Origin: a bacterium
GTDB taxonomy: Bacteria > Bacteroidota > Bacteroidia > NS11-12g > UBA9320
DNA: 41,121 bases
NCBI GenBank assembly: GCA_018223105.1
Contig: JAAEYY010000028.1
Location: 3,482 to 44,602 of the forward strand
Reading direction: 5' to 3'
The notes below the pieces were generated by a model. It was not told the DNA's origin. It saw only the letters and a list, made by a program, of their open reading frames with translations, and did no database searches. This document shows positions 15,776-25,079 of this stretch, in pieces; position 1 is the stretch's first letter, and each line of letters begins with the position of its first letter. The position numbers and the translations under genes were made by a program.

Positions 15776-16514
15776 ATTGATACAAAATCAAATCGCCGGT
15801 TGTTCTCTGGTAATTCAACTCCTTCAACTCCGAAGGCTCGGCCATATAATAAATATTACCTCTATTATATATCTTCACATAAATAATTCGTAAGGCATTG
15901 ATATAGCAATCTATTGGTGAATGTTGATCTAACAATACCTCCTCCGCAATAAGAGCTCTAGCATCTACAGAGGACACTTCTTCAATGCTTCCTTTTAAAA
16001 TCTTGGATTTGCCTCTTAATATCGTTTTTGCAGAATTAAAAGAGCTGATATAAATCTCACCTTCCACATCAAGCAATAAATCAAGATTACTTAAAGCACT
16101 GTGAAGAATATTAAGCTTTTGAATGTGTAATGTATCTAATGAAAAAACACTTGCTGCAGCCTCTACTTTTATCTCCTCTATCTCATCCACAAACAGCTTT
16201 AGTTTATACTCGATTTTAAAGCTCCTAACAAAATTACAGGTGTTGGTATTCCTAACTTTCAATACTCCGCCCTCAACCTCTGTCCTAATTTGGCCTAATA
16301 AGTTCTTTGGAGCAACCAGCACTGCTTCACCACTTCTGCTTGAATCCTGAACCAGCTCCACAATAAACTTATCATTCACATCAATCTTAGTATAGTTATC
16401 CAGTTGTCGAACATCTTCTACTACTTTGCCTGCAGATGTAATGCAATCATCTCTTTGCTCCTTTGAACAAGCAGCTAGCACAACACAGGCGATATAGAAC
16501 ACATACATCCTCAT
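15774..16514 (-). CDS. Lipoprotein with head GIN domain (DUF2807-like)
   Basis: A 246-residue lipoprotein. The start ATG (16514-16512) overlaps the stop of the upstream gene as ATGA; an in-frame ATG at 16535 would only add seven residues. The signal peptide ends at the lipobox VLAAC (Cys16). The mature part resembles DUF2807, the putative autotransporter adhesin head GIN domain: QLDNYTKIDVNDKFIVELVQ, then repeated right-handed beta-helix-like turns rich in short strands (IEEIKVEAAASVFSL, LNILHSALSNLDLLL, EIYISSFNSAKTILRG). Such lipoproteins are common in Bacteroidota and have no proven function; adhesion or surface sensing is guessed from the domain. It is the last gene of the minus-strand run. 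Confidence 0.8.
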   Translation of the reverse strand: MRMYVFYIACVVLAACSKEQRDDCITSAGKVVEDVRQLDNYTKIDVNDKFIVELVQDSSRSGEAVLVAPKNLLGQIRTEVEGGVLKVRNTNTCNFVRSFKIEYKLKLFVDEIEEIKVEAAASVFSLDTLHIQKLNILHSALSNLDLLLDVEGEIYISSFNSAKTILRGKSKILKGSIEEVSSVDARALIAEEVLLDQHSPIDCYINALRIIYVKIYNRGNIYYMAEPSELKELNYQRTTGDLILYQ

Positions 16515-17596
16515 AATCGATAAGCTAAGCCCCATTCGATATAGTCTGCCACAGCTCTATGAAACTTTAATGTAGACTGCAGTCCAAGATGTTCTGTAAG
16601 GTGGTACGTTAAGCCGATCCTTTCATAAATGGTCCGCTTGTAAGTAGTGGGCCGCGCTAAATAGGTACCAACTTCTGCTACAACCTGAAGCTTTCCAAAA
16701 TTCCATGATTTCCCCACGGCTACACCCAGTTCAAACTGAGACCAATAAGAAACAGTATCCAGATCCGTTTCAATATCACGAACGTAGGCATAGGTTTTAT
16801 CAAACATTCCATCCAAGCCCACTCTCCAACTGTGCTTAATAGATCGGGCGTAAATCGCTCGGGTCTGTACACCGAACAGAGTGAATTGTGCCGGATTTGA
16901 TAAGGTTCTTTCTTTATGCGTATATATTCCGGTGATAGCATAATTCCAAACCGGCATTAAAGCTGTATCTGGAAGCCATGGATCAATTCCTTTCGGTGCT
17001 TTAAGATCATCAAACCAATTAACATCTCTGCTATATCTTAGATAAAGCGAAGGTAAATTCAAGCCTAAATTCGGCATTCTGTATGCGCCGTTAGAAAAAT
17101 GAGACAATGCTAAGCCGGCTGCTATCTCTGAGTTAGCGAGTTGTCGCTCATAAAACAAAGCCGTCTGCATGAAACCATTGAGATGACTTCCAATGGCCTG
17201 ATTCCGCAAATTATTTACCTCGTCGAATATTCTATTGAGATAACCAATACCGGCTCCCAGACGAAAAGATAATGCACCCTGTTCTTTTTCAATGAGCTTG
17301 AATTTGATATTGCCTTGAAGTGATACTGCCCATCCGGTTTCATCTCTTCCAAAATTTATATAATTCACCCCAAAGCCGGTTACCGGTGCATTATAATGTC
17401 GGCCCCAACGGGTATTACTTTGATCTAACTCAATTTGTAATTCTGCCCCAACAGTATGTGATTCTATGTTTTTTAGATAAGGGACATGAGCGAGTAAAAA
17501 TCCGGGCATCACTCCTCCCGAAACTGCGGTAGGAAGCTGTTGTGCCTGCGATGAGATGCTAAAGATTAAAAGAGTTACTATTAGTTTGACTTTCAT
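16511..17596 (-). CDS. Acyloxyacyl hydrolase / PagL-like lipid A deacylase
   Basis: A 361-residue outer-membrane protein of the PagL-like group (often called acyloxyacyl hydrolase), which removes an acyl chain from lipid A. A signal peptide (ISSQAQ) precedes beta strands. The motif HFSNGAYRMPNLGLN (166-180) contains the His166, Ser168 and Asn169 that correspond to the PagL active-site His-x-Ser-Asn. The usual catalytic Glu about 12 residues later is not obvious here, and the protein is about twice the size of PagL, so activity should be treated as probable rather than shown. It overlaps the GIN lipoprotein gene by 4 bases and follows gldG after 24 bases. Confidence 0.78.
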   Translation of the reverse strand: MKVKLIVTLLIFSISSQAQQLPTAVSGGVMPGFLLAHVPYLKNIESHTVGAELQIELDQSNTRWGRHYNAPVTGFGVNYINFGRDETGWAVSLQGNIKFKLIEKEQGALSFRLGAGIGYLNRIFDEVNNLRNQAIGSHLNGFMQTALFYERQLANSEIAAGLALSHFSNGAYRMPNLGLNLPSLYLRYSRDVNWFDDLKAPKGIDPWLPDTALMPVWNYAITGIYTHKERTLSNPAQFTLFGVQTRAIYARSIKHSWRVGLDGMFDKTYAYVRDIETDLDTVSYWSQFELGVAVGKSWNFGKLQVVAEVGTYLARPTTYKRTIYERIGLTYHLTEHLGLQSTLKFHRAVADYIEWGLAYRL

Positions 17597-17620
17597 GCCC
17601 TATAATCAAACCTGGATGCA

Positions 17621-19417
17621 TTATTGCCACTTTCTTCGTCTGTACCATGCATTTCCCAGTCCAAACAAAGCTATGATAAGAATAGGTAAGCCCATGTTAA
17701 GCCACTGCCATTTATTACGCTCCGCCTTAATTTTACCTTTATCTAGCAGTCTCAACACAACTTCTTTGCTACGAACCTCAATCAGATTGGTCTCATCACA
17801 TAAGTAATCTACACAATTTAAAAAGAATTTCTTGTTTGCAAACTCAACGGGTTCGCCAAAACTCTGACTTGCATATTTATCATAGCCCAAGGGATAAATC
17901 TGACTTCGATCTGCAGACATCTGGTTGCTAATCATATCTCCATCCCCGATCACAATCATGGAGTTATTCCCGATACTATCAACAAATGGAATATCAAAGT
18001 TTCTCGTCATTCCTCTCCGCATGGCAAAAGAGCTCCTAAAACTGCCTTCCACAAGAACTGCCGCAATCTGGCCTGGATCATTAAAATTAGCAGGATCAAC
18101 GGGAACTTTTAGAAGGTCTAGTGAAATGAGAACCGGATTATGTGCTACGCGAGATTCTCTCGAAGATTTCAGCAATACGGTTTTCTTTAAGGACCTTCTT
18201 GCAGTAGTATCCATACTACTTACATATCGCCCCCAAACCGACTCCAAATTACGAGTTATTGCATTATCGTCTGCCGGATTAAACAGAGGATAATAAAGCC
18301 AAGGGAAAAATCCGGGTTTATTCGTTTCCTGATTAATTGCAGGTATACCATTGCTTTGTAAATCCTGAATCAAAGTAGGTTGAACCTTCACACCATAATG
18401 GAAGAGTAAATCATCTAAATTATGGTTATGGTTCGCTGTCATTACCCTACCGTATTTCGCTACGCTATCCATTTCAGCAATCAGACTTTCTACGAGCCAG
18501 ATTACTTTACCACCGCTCATAACATATTGATCAAGGATGAATTTCTCAACCTCTTTAAACGGATACACCGGCTTGGCAATTATAATCCCGCGATAGGTTT
18601 TTAATTTCTTGATTAATGAGGCAATCAGGATTTCTGAGGCATGCTCAGGGTCTTGACTCATCTCCTGCGCGAAGAGCTTGGTACAAGCCGTATCATTAAT
18701 ATTGATATTAATTCTCTCGAGTGAATAAAAATCACTGAGTTCCTTCGCCACATCTGCTACCTGAATTGGATCTAACTCTCCATGCCCGTCTACAAAGGCA
18801 ATTTTAACTTCCCTTCCGGCTATGCATTTCCTCAGTACATTTCCTATTTCATATTCAAGCAGTTCAATAGAGCCATTAATATCCTCTTCTAAAGGTCTTC
18901 CAAACTCCCGCTTAAGCAAATTCAATGGATATTCTTTCCCTTTGTAGTACACCATAGCACTTGGAATGATGTATTTCTCTGTAGGAGTTTCATCCGGCTT
19001 GGTTTCGGGACGCTCAATTTGCATTCCCTGTTTATAGAACTGCTGAAGTATCTGTCTTTTTTCGTCTATTTCTTTATTCGCAAGAACATCATTGAATTCA
19101 AAATCAAAGTTTCCTCCGGCAGCAAAACGAAACTCATTTAACATGTCTCTGGTTGCGGTCTTCAATCGGTTGTATTCAACAGGTAAATCTCCATCGAGAT
19201 AGACTGTGAAGAAAACATTGTCGTCCAGTTTATCCAGCAAACGATGCGTCGATTCAGAGAGAGTATATCGCTTTTCTTTAGTTAGGTCAAATCTTTGATA
19301 AATGGTATCAGAACCGACATTCAGCGCCAGGATTACTGCTAGAACAATAAAAAAACCTCCAAGCGCTTTACTCTTTTGCCTACTAGCCTGTGCCTTATTT
19401 GTTTTTTTCTCTACCAT
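17621..19417 (-). CDS. gldG: Gliding ABC transporter auxiliary protein GldG
   Basis: A 598-residue GldG. GldG is required for gliding in Flavobacterium johnsoniae and is a membrane-anchored extracytoplasmic partner of the GldA/GldF transporter. A cytoplasmic basic start (MVEKKTNKAQASRQKSKALG) and helix 20-37 lead into NVGSDTIYQRFDLTKEKRYTLSESTHRLL, the standard GldG/ABC_transp_aux opening. The body contains IAFVDGHGELD, and a second helix lies near the C-terminus (NMGLPILIIALFGLGNAW) before a basic tail. Length and layout are normal. It overlaps gldF by 7 bases. Confidence 0.95.
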   Translation of the reverse strand: MVEKKTNKAQASRQKSKALGGFFIVLAVILALNVGSDTIYQRFDLTKEKRYTLSESTHRLLDKLDDNVFFTVYLDGDLPVEYNRLKTATRDMLNEFRFAAGGNFDFEFNDVLANKEIDEKRQILQQFYKQGMQIERPETKPDETPTEKYIIPSAMVYYKGKEYPLNLLKREFGRPLEEDINGSIELLEYEIGNVLRKCIAGREVKIAFVDGHGELDPIQVADVAKELSDFYSLERINININDTACTKLFAQEMSQDPEHASEILIASLIKKLKTYRGIIIAKPVYPFKEVEKFILDQYVMSGGKVIWLVESLIAEMDSVAKYGRVMTANHNHNLDDLLFHYGVKVQPTLIQDLQSNGIPAINQETNKPGFFPWLYYPLFNPADDNAITRNLESVWGRYVSSMDTTARRSLKKTVLLKSSRESRVAHNPVLISLDLLKVPVDPANFNDPGQIAAVLVEGSFRSSFAMRRGMTRNFDIPFVDSIGNNSMIVIGDGDMISNQMSADRSQIYPLGYDKYASQSFGEPVEFANKKFFLNCVDYLCDETNLIEVRSKEVVLRLLDKGKIKAERNKWQWLNMGLPILIIALFGLGNAWYRRRKWQ

Positions 19418-20139
19418 TTTCTGCTATCGAGAACTAAATAGGTTAGACTTAAAAAAACAGATATAAAACTCAAGAAATAAACAACGTCTCTTGTGTCTAG
19501 AACTCCCCTGCTTATTGACTCATAATGAAACTGAATCCCAAGCCACTGCACTAAATAATCTCCTGATCCGAACAATCCAAGATTACTGATCTGACCAAAC
19601 CCTGTAAAAGCAAAGAAGCACAAGAACATTCCAAGGATAAAAGCAACTATTTGGTTTGGAGTTATAGCTGATGCGAAAAGCCCAACCGAGGCATAACATG
19701 CACCTAAAAACAACAAGCCAATATAAGAGCCCATTGTTGCCCCCGAATCAATATTGCCTTGAGGCAGACCTAACTGGTGAATGCTATAGTAGTATAAAAA
19801 GGTTGGGATAAGTGCAAATGCTACTAGTGTAACCGCTGCTAAAAACTTACCCAAAATGATTTGAAACTCCGAAAGAGGCTTCGTCGCAAGTAACTCAAAT
19901 GTGCCCGTTCGTTTTTCTTCTGAGAACGACCTCATTGTAATTGCTGATATAAGAAAAACGAAAACCCATGGTGCCATATAAAATAGGGTATCCAGGTTAG
20001 CATAGCCTTGATCTAGCACATTACTATTGGCAAATACCCAAGTGAACAAACCTATGATAAGCAAAAAGGTAACGATCACTACATAGGCTATGAGTGAACT
20101 TAAGAAGCTCCGTATTTCTTTGAGGTAAATGCTAAACAT
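19411..20139 (-). CDS. gldF: Gliding ABC transporter permease GldF
   Basis: A 242-residue ABC-2-type permease with six membrane helices (about 15-36, 50-68, 95-117, 132-152, 158-180 and 218-236). The start YLKEIRSFLSSLIAYVVI and the cytoplasmic loop RSFSEEKRTGTFELLATKPLSEFQIILGKFLAA, which contacts the ATPase, are typical of GldF and related NosY-like permeases. It overlaps gldA by 8 bases and gldG by 7, so the three subunits are translationally coupled. The cargo of the transporter is unknown in the literature. Confidence 0.95.
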   Translation of the reverse strand: MFSIYLKEIRSFLSSLIAYVVIVTFLLIIGLFTWVFANSNVLDQGYANLDTLFYMAPWVFVFLISAITMRSFSEEKRTGTFELLATKPLSEFQIILGKFLAAVTLVAFALIPTFLYYYSIHQLGLPQGNIDSGATMGSYIGLLFLGACYASVGLFASAITPNQIVAFILGMFLCFFAFTGFGQISNLGLFGSGDYLVQWLGIQFHYESISRGVLDTRDVVYFLSFISVFLSLTYLVLDSRKW

Positions 20140-21043
20140 TTCTTGTCAGTTTCTGGAATACAGATTCAAGGTTAACCTTTTCCGTATTTTGTTCCAGAAT
20201 AATGGTATTGCTATCTACTGCAAACTTAAACAGCAATTCAGGAAGATCGGTTTGTTTTTGTGCTCTTACGCGGTACTTGTGTTCACCAATCTGTTCAACA
20301 TCAATAATCCCCTTTAATTGCTTGAGTTTCTCTGTAGATATTTGCTTTTTAAACTTCACATTAACCACATTATCAACTCTAACTCGTTCGGAAACTTTTG
20401 AAGTCTCGTCATCTGCCACAATCTTTCCCTTATTAATAATTACCACTCTATTGCACATTGCCTCAACTTCTTGCATGATGTGGGTTGAAAGCATTACGGT
20501 TCGATCTTGGCCCAAAGTTGAAATGAGCTTCCGAATTTCCAATACTTGATTGGGATCTAAACCTGAGGTAGGTTCATCTAAAATCAATACTTTGGGTTCG
20601 TGAATTAGAGCTTGAGCTAAGCCCACTCTCTGTCGGTAACCTTTAGAAAGCTGAGCAATTTGTTTTTTTCGTTCAGGCACCAAACCGGTCATTTCGATCA
20701 CCTCGTCTACTCTTGATTTTCTATTGCTAATTTGAGCGATGCGACCTGTGAAGTCTAAAAACTCACTCACATACATATCTAAGTACAAGGGATTGTGCTC
20801 CGGCAGATAGCCGATTTGTTTTTTCACCTCCAGAGGGTGTTCATTGACATCAATCCCGCAAACTTTCGCTATTCCGGAAGTTTGCGGGATATATCCTGCC
20901 AATATTTTCATTGTGGTGCTTTTTCCTGCACCGTTAGGACCTAAAAACCCTACTATTTCGCCCGTTTTTATTTCAAACGAAATTTCATTTACGGCTATTT
21001 GTTCGCCGTAGTTTTTAGTCAGATTCTTAAGCTCTATAGACAT
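20132..21043 (-). CDS. gldA: Gliding ABC transporter ATPase GldA
   Basis: A 303-residue ABC ATPase with complete motifs: Walker A GPNGAGKST (35-43), Q-loop near GYLPEHNP (78-85), signature LSKGYRQR (132-139), Walker B VLILDEPTSG (152-161) and H-loop STHIMQE (His188). The ~70-residue C-terminal extension after the nucleotide-binding domain matches GldA proteins. Its neighbours GldF and GldG support assignment as GldA rather than another ABC-2 ATPase. In F. johnsoniae gldA is separate from gldFG; here the three are contiguous. The start is two bases after the stop of the T9SS-exported protein, so it is co-transcribed with that gene. Confidence 0.95.
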   Translation of the reverse strand: MSIELKNLTKNYGEQIAVNEISFEIKTGEIVGFLGPNGAGKSTTMKILAGYIPQTSGIAKVCGIDVNEHPLEVKKQIGYLPEHNPLYLDMYVSEFLDFTGRIAQISNRKSRVDEVIEMTGLVPERKKQIAQLSKGYRQRVGLAQALIHEPKVLILDEPTSGLDPNQVLEIRKLISTLGQDRTVMLSTHIMQEVEAMCNRVVIINKGKIVADDETSKVSERVRVDNVVNVKFKKQISTEKLKQLKGIIDVEQIGEHKYRVRAQKQTDLPELLFKFAVDSNTIILEQNTEKVNLESVFQKLTRNV

Positions 21044-21045
21044 TC

Positions 21046-23934
21046 TTATCGGTTAACTATAACCTTGAATATCGCTGTGTTATTGTCTTGTGTTAATCTA
21101 ATAAAGTACTGACCCGCTGCAAGCGATGAAACATCAATTACATGCTTGATCTGAGCAACATCCGCAACGTACACTACTTTACCGTACATATCGGTCATTT
21201 CTATACTCGAGTTATGAAGTAGCTTGTCCGATTCAACTACAAGTTCTGAAGTAGCCGGAATTGGATAAACATCAATTTTAGTTCCGTTAATGTATTCTAC
21301 ATTGTCAATACAATCATTAACAACTTCAGTAGTATCATAACCGAAACAACCATTGTCATCTGTAACTCTAACTGAGTATTGTCCATAAGCACTCACCACA
21401 ATTTGCTGGGTAGTTGCATTGGTACTCCATAAATATGCATTAAAACCGGGTCCTGCATTTAGCGGTGTATTTCCGTCATCCTCAAAACACCAGAACAATG
21501 TATCTTCCATTGTGGTAATTTCAGGATTATCAAACACCACTACATCAACTGAGTCTGTATACATACAGCCATTAACATCTGTAACAGTTAGAACGTATGT
21601 TCCCTCAGCTTCAACATTTGAAGTTTGAGTTGAATCACCATTACTCCAGTCGTAATCTTCCAAGTTTGAAGGTCCAACAAGGTCGACATTTCCACCTTCA
21701 CAGAATCCCTCTTCTGCACCAAGATCGAACTGAGGTAGCATCCACTCAGAAATTTCGATCGTATCCGAGTATGGGCAATCATAAGAGTTAAACGCAGTTA
21801 AGTGATAAGTACCTGCTTCATAAACTCTGATAGTTTGTAAATCAGAAGCAGTATCATTCCAGATATAGCCATCTAGTGCACCTGGACCAGTTAACTCAAA
21901 GAAAGTACCCTCACAAAATGCAGCATCAGCACCTAGTGAGAAGGTTGAGAATGGGTTTGTAAACAAACTCATCTGATCTGTGTAAACACAACCAAAGGAA
22001 TCGGTTACTGTAAGAGTATGAACCTGAGCACTGTTGGTAGTATAGAATCTGCTATTGCTTGCAGTACTGTTCCAAATGTACTCTACCATGTCTTCAGGAC
22101 CTTCTAATGTAAGATCTTTGTTTTCGCAGATTGTGGTATCGTTACCTAAACTGAATTGAGGAAGAGCTTTCTCCAACACCTCTACAGTATCGCGGTATAC
22201 GCATGAGTTATTATCTATAAGGGTAAGATAAAGAGTATCTTGCTCATCTATTGTAACAGGGTTGGTACCCAAGGTATAACCATCACCTTGCCACACATAA
22301 GAGTTCAAACCAGGATATGCTGTGATGGTAACGTCATTTCCTACACAGAAGAAAGTATCTCTTGCAAAATCAACAGATAATCTTGTGTTTACTGTCACAT
22401 AAACAAAGGCAGAATCAGGTGTACAGTTACCGTTATCAGCAGTTACCTTTAATTTATAAAGGGTACTCTGACTTGGACTTACGTTTGGATTAGCAAGTGA
22501 TGAAGTATAAGTTGAATTGTCTGTGGTCCACGAATACGTGTATCCACTAAGACTACCCGCACCTAAATTCACTCGATCTCCTGTACAAATTTCTAAACTA
22601 TCTGCTGCAACTCTTGCTTCTAACTCACAACATAGTGATGAGTCGGATGTGCTAATAGAAGTTCTGGTGAAACTAGTATTGAAAACGTTGGTTTCTGCAA
22701 AAGATGAATCAAATTCACCTGAAGTGAAACTAACATTGGTTGGATCTACAAAGTCTAAAGTACTTCCACAAGTACCAGACACCACATTATTGGTTCTAAT
22801 TAAATATAAATCTTTATCCGATCCTGAATGTAAAGATGTTCCGTTTCCGAAAAGGGTATATCCTCCGTCCGGAGTTCTTGTAAGACCTAATGGTTGATCT
22901 CCATCATTGTCTACACCACCGTAAACACCTGAATTCTGAACAACACCATTACTTCCGGTCTGAATTAAGGCCATATTATTGGCGCCACCTTGACCTTCAA
23001 TTGTACCAACAAGTGTAATTACACCTTGTGTTGTAACATCAAGATCGTATGCTCTATCATCACCCAGTGTACCATATCCATATGCATAAGAAACAGTTCC
23101 GGTGGTATCCATTGAGATAACGAACATGTTTTCTCCTGAAGGACCAGACTCATACCATCCGGTAATCATATATCGATAAGACAAGGTTGCTTTTACGGCT
23201 AAAGCTTCTTCATTTCCGGTTGTTCCTAAACTTTTAGTCCATAGAACATTTCCACCGTCGTCGATTCTAATTAATTGAATATCTGTTCCTCCAACTGAAA
23301 TAGAATCATTGGTTGTTGAACCTACAATGATCACTCTTCCTTGACCGTCTTCAGCAATTCCAAATCCTTTGTCATCTCCGGATGCTCCGTAAGACTTGTA
23401 CCAGAACAAGTTACCTGAAGAACTGTACTTTGCTGCGATAATATTGTACCCAATAGAATCGTACATTTTATAACCGGTTACATAAATGTCTCCATTTCTT
23501 GCTTCCACTACATCCATCAAACGTTCATTTGAGTCTGACTGCATGTTTTTAGCCCACTGAATTGTTCCGGATCCATTTACTTTGAAAACCACCGCATCTT
23601 CAGTACCGCTTAAAAAGCCATCAGTGTATCCAACGATTACAGCACCACCATCAGATGTTGCTCTAATTGAGTTTCCACGGTCTGTACCCGAAGTACCAAA
23701 GGCATAATCCCATATAATGTCTCCAAGTGCATTCGTCTTAATTAAATGGATGTCTTCTCCTCCACTTCCATAACTCTCTGTACTTCCGAGGATATAGTAA
23801 TCACCTGAACTTAACTGAACAATCTTCCTGCTCTGTTCATTTGATGTTCCTCCAAATCGTTTTGTAAAAGTGGTGTTTTGCGCAAAAGAAGCCAATCCCC
23901 AAAAGCAAATCACTGCTAGTATTAGTTGTCTCAT
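21046..23934 (-). CDS. Large T9SS-exported multi-Ig surface protein
   Basis: A 962-residue secreted protein. A signal peptide (CFWGLASFAQ) precedes residues 20-385, a run of repeats of the type GGTSNEQSRKIVQLSSGDYYILGSTES and GTSGTDRGNSIRATSDGGAVIVGYT, resembling delta-60/propeller repeats. Residues ~436-874 hold six repeats of about 70 residues, each with a hydrophobic-LG-D start, a GP/GL motif, a Y-W core and a closing NGC-YTD (Ig/PKD-like with one conserved cysteine). The last ~85 residues, from DVYPIPATSELVVESDK to AIFKVIVNR, are a T9SS type A sorting domain. It is a likely adhesin. The stop lies two bases before gldA, so it shares a transcript with the gliding transporter. Confidence 0.88.
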   Translation of the reverse strand: MRQLILAVICFWGLASFAQNTTFTKRFGGTSNEQSRKIVQLSSGDYYILGSTESYGSGGEDIHLIKTNALGDIIWDYAFGTSGTDRGNSIRATSDGGAVIVGYTDGFLSGTEDAVVFKVNGSGTIQWAKNMQSDSNERLMDVVEARNGDIYVTGYKMYDSIGYNIIAAKYSSSGNLFWYKSYGASGDDKGFGIAEDGQGRVIIVGSTTNDSISVGGTDIQLIRIDDGGNVLWTKSLGTTGNEEALAVKATLSYRYMITGWYESGPSGENMFVISMDTTGTVSYAYGYGTLGDDRAYDLDVTTQGVITLVGTIEGQGGANNMALIQTGSNGVVQNSGVYGGVDNDGDQPLGLTRTPDGGYTLFGNGTSLHSGSDKDLYLIRTNNVVSGTCGSTLDFVDPTNVSFTSGEFDSSFAETNVFNTSFTRTSISTSDSSLCCELEARVAADSLEICTGDRVNLGAGSLSGYTYSWTTDNSTYTSSLANPNVSPSQSTLYKLKVTADNGNCTPDSAFVYVTVNTRLSVDFARDTFFCVGNDVTITAYPGLNSYVWQGDGYTLGTNPVTIDEQDTLYLTLIDNNSCVYRDTVEVLEKALPQFSLGNDTTICENKDLTLEGPEDMVEYIWNSTASNSRFYTTNSAQVHTLTVTDSFGCVYTDQMSLFTNPFSTFSLGADAAFCEGTFFELTGPGALDGYIWNDTASDLQTIRVYEAGTYHLTAFNSYDCPYSDTIEISEWMLPQFDLGAEEGFCEGGNVDLVGPSNLEDYDWSNGDSTQTSNVEAEGTYVLTVTDVNGCMYTDSVDVVVFDNPEITTMEDTLFWCFEDDGNTPLNAGPGFNAYLWSTNATTQQIVVSAYGQYSVRVTDDNGCFGYDTTEVVNDCIDNVEYINGTKIDVYPIPATSELVVESDKLLHNSSIEMTDMYGKVVYVADVAQIKHVIDVSSLAAGQYFIRLTQDNNTAIFKVIVNR

Positions 23935-23979
23935 AAGAATAATTATAAATCTAAATTTCAGGCCGCAAAGTATAAAAAA

Positions 23980-24567
23980 TTAGCGAGTATAATGCCACCG
24001 CTTCGCAACATTTACAGAATACTGTACAAAGTCTTTCAATCCTTTGTTATATGCTTCATTATCAAGCAGGTTGCCCTCCGGATCGATGCATTGAATTGTA
24101 AACTGTGACTCAAATTTTTTAGGAGAAGTTATGCTGTTAAGATTAAACACATTAAAGACTTTGTCGAACACATAACTCAGTTGAATCGAAGGCAGTCTTC
24201 CACCTCGACCTGTGCTCACTCCCACAAAGGCAACTACCATCTCATCCATAATTTTATAATGAGTTTTTGTAGCCAGATGATGAATAGTGTTTATTATTTC
24301 TGCAGACGGAAACCAATTATATTCAGGCGTTAAAACGAAAAGCAAATGACTCTTTGAAATGGATGAGATCAATTCTTCCTGGAACTCATCTAAATCCTCA
24401 TTGCCGAGAAAACCATCATTGGCATTTGGTAAGGAGTAGTTTTGATAATCTACTATGTGTGCACCTCCCAGCTCATTGCTTATTGCCTTTGCTACTCGAA
24501 TTGTATTGTTATTAATTCTGGCTGATCCAGAAATGATGGCAATTTCTAAGCCTTCTGTTTTATCCAT
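23980..24567 (-). CDS. NAD(P)H-dependent FMN reductase family protein
   Basis: A 195-residue flavodoxin-fold protein of the NADPH-dependent FMN reductase family. The FMN phosphate loop is SGSARINNNT (15-24), and the family motif TPEYNWFPSAE follows near residue 80; the loop GVSTGRGG is the second flavin-contact segment. It probably binds FMN and reduces quinones, azo compounds or FMN itself; the substrate is unknown. It overlaps the preceding membrane-protein gene by 22 bases. A 45-base gap separates it from the T9SS protein, with only a weak -7-like TACTTTG, so the transcript may continue. Confidence 0.85.
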   Translation of the reverse strand: MDKTEGLEIAIISGSARINNNTIRVAKAISNELGGAHIVDYQNYSLPNANDGFLGNEDLDEFQEELISSISKSHLLFVLTPEYNWFPSAEIINTIHHLATKTHYKIMDEMVVAFVGVSTGRGGRLPSIQLSYVFDKVFNVFNLNSITSPKKFESQFTIQCIDPEGNLLDNEAYNKGLKDFVQYSVNVAKRWHYTR

Positions 24568-25079
24568 ATCGCGATTTTCTTTACCGTGCTGTAATTTCTA
24601 CCAAAATCCATAAACCACAGATTAGTAAAAGGCGATGATTCCAAAATAAACTCATCACCTTCTTTCCTAATGTTTACTTTATCGGGTAATGAGAAATGAA
24701 CAAGCTTTCGGAAAGAAAGTTCTGATTCACTTACATGAAAATCCCTAATTTTAAATTCTTCCTGTATTCTATCTGCTAATTCTTTCAGGCTAATATTACC
24801 TTTCACCTTTACTTTCTGCTTAACCTTAAGATAGTTCTCATTGGGAACCTGACCCAATAGTTCAAAACTTAAAGCATGATACATTACTACCAAAAATGAG
24901 AGTGCGAAAGCGATAAATAAAGAGACCTCAAAACTGCTTTGGATAAAGGTAAATCCGTACTTCCATGCTCCCTTCTTCAGAAAAACTATAATAACCGTGA
25001 TTGGTAAGGTGAGCAACAGAAACCGCAACATATACCATATTACAGCAACGAGTTTAAAAATAAATACTTGAACGTTCAT
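24546..25079 (-). CDS. Unknown membrane protein with soluble domain
   Basis: Not recognised. The 177 residues contain two hydrophobic segments, 6-34 (FKLVAVIWYMLRFLLLTLPITVIIVFLKK) and 50-72 (EVSLFIAFALSFLVVMYHALSF), then a ~100-residue soluble part with mixed alpha/beta character (LKVKQKVKVKGNISLKELADRIQEEFKIRDFHVS ... NIRKEGDEFILESSP). It lies between two flavin enzymes with no gap upstream (the stop of the flavin reductase gene abuts its ATG) and a 22-base overlap downstream. It may be linked to their redox activity, but nothing in the sequence shows this. Confidence 0.7.
   Translation of the reverse strand: MNVQVFIFKLVAVIWYMLRFLLLTLPITVIIVFLKKGAWKYGFTFIQSSFEVSLFIAFALSFLVVMYHALSFELLGQVPNENYLKVKQKVKVKGNISLKELADRIQEEFKIRDFHVSESELSFRKLVHFSLPDKVNIRKEGDEFILESSPFTNLWFMDFGRNYSTVKKIAIWIKQKA

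Noticed and set aside
17925..18293. A 122-residue plus-strand frame inside gldG
   Set aside because: Antisense to a clear gldG with conserved sequence; no supporting motif.
21046..23934. A CRISPR-like or DNA repeat array inside the large T9SS gene
   Set aside because: The periodicity is at protein level (about 70-residue Ig-like repeats) without near-identical short DNA repeats and spacers.
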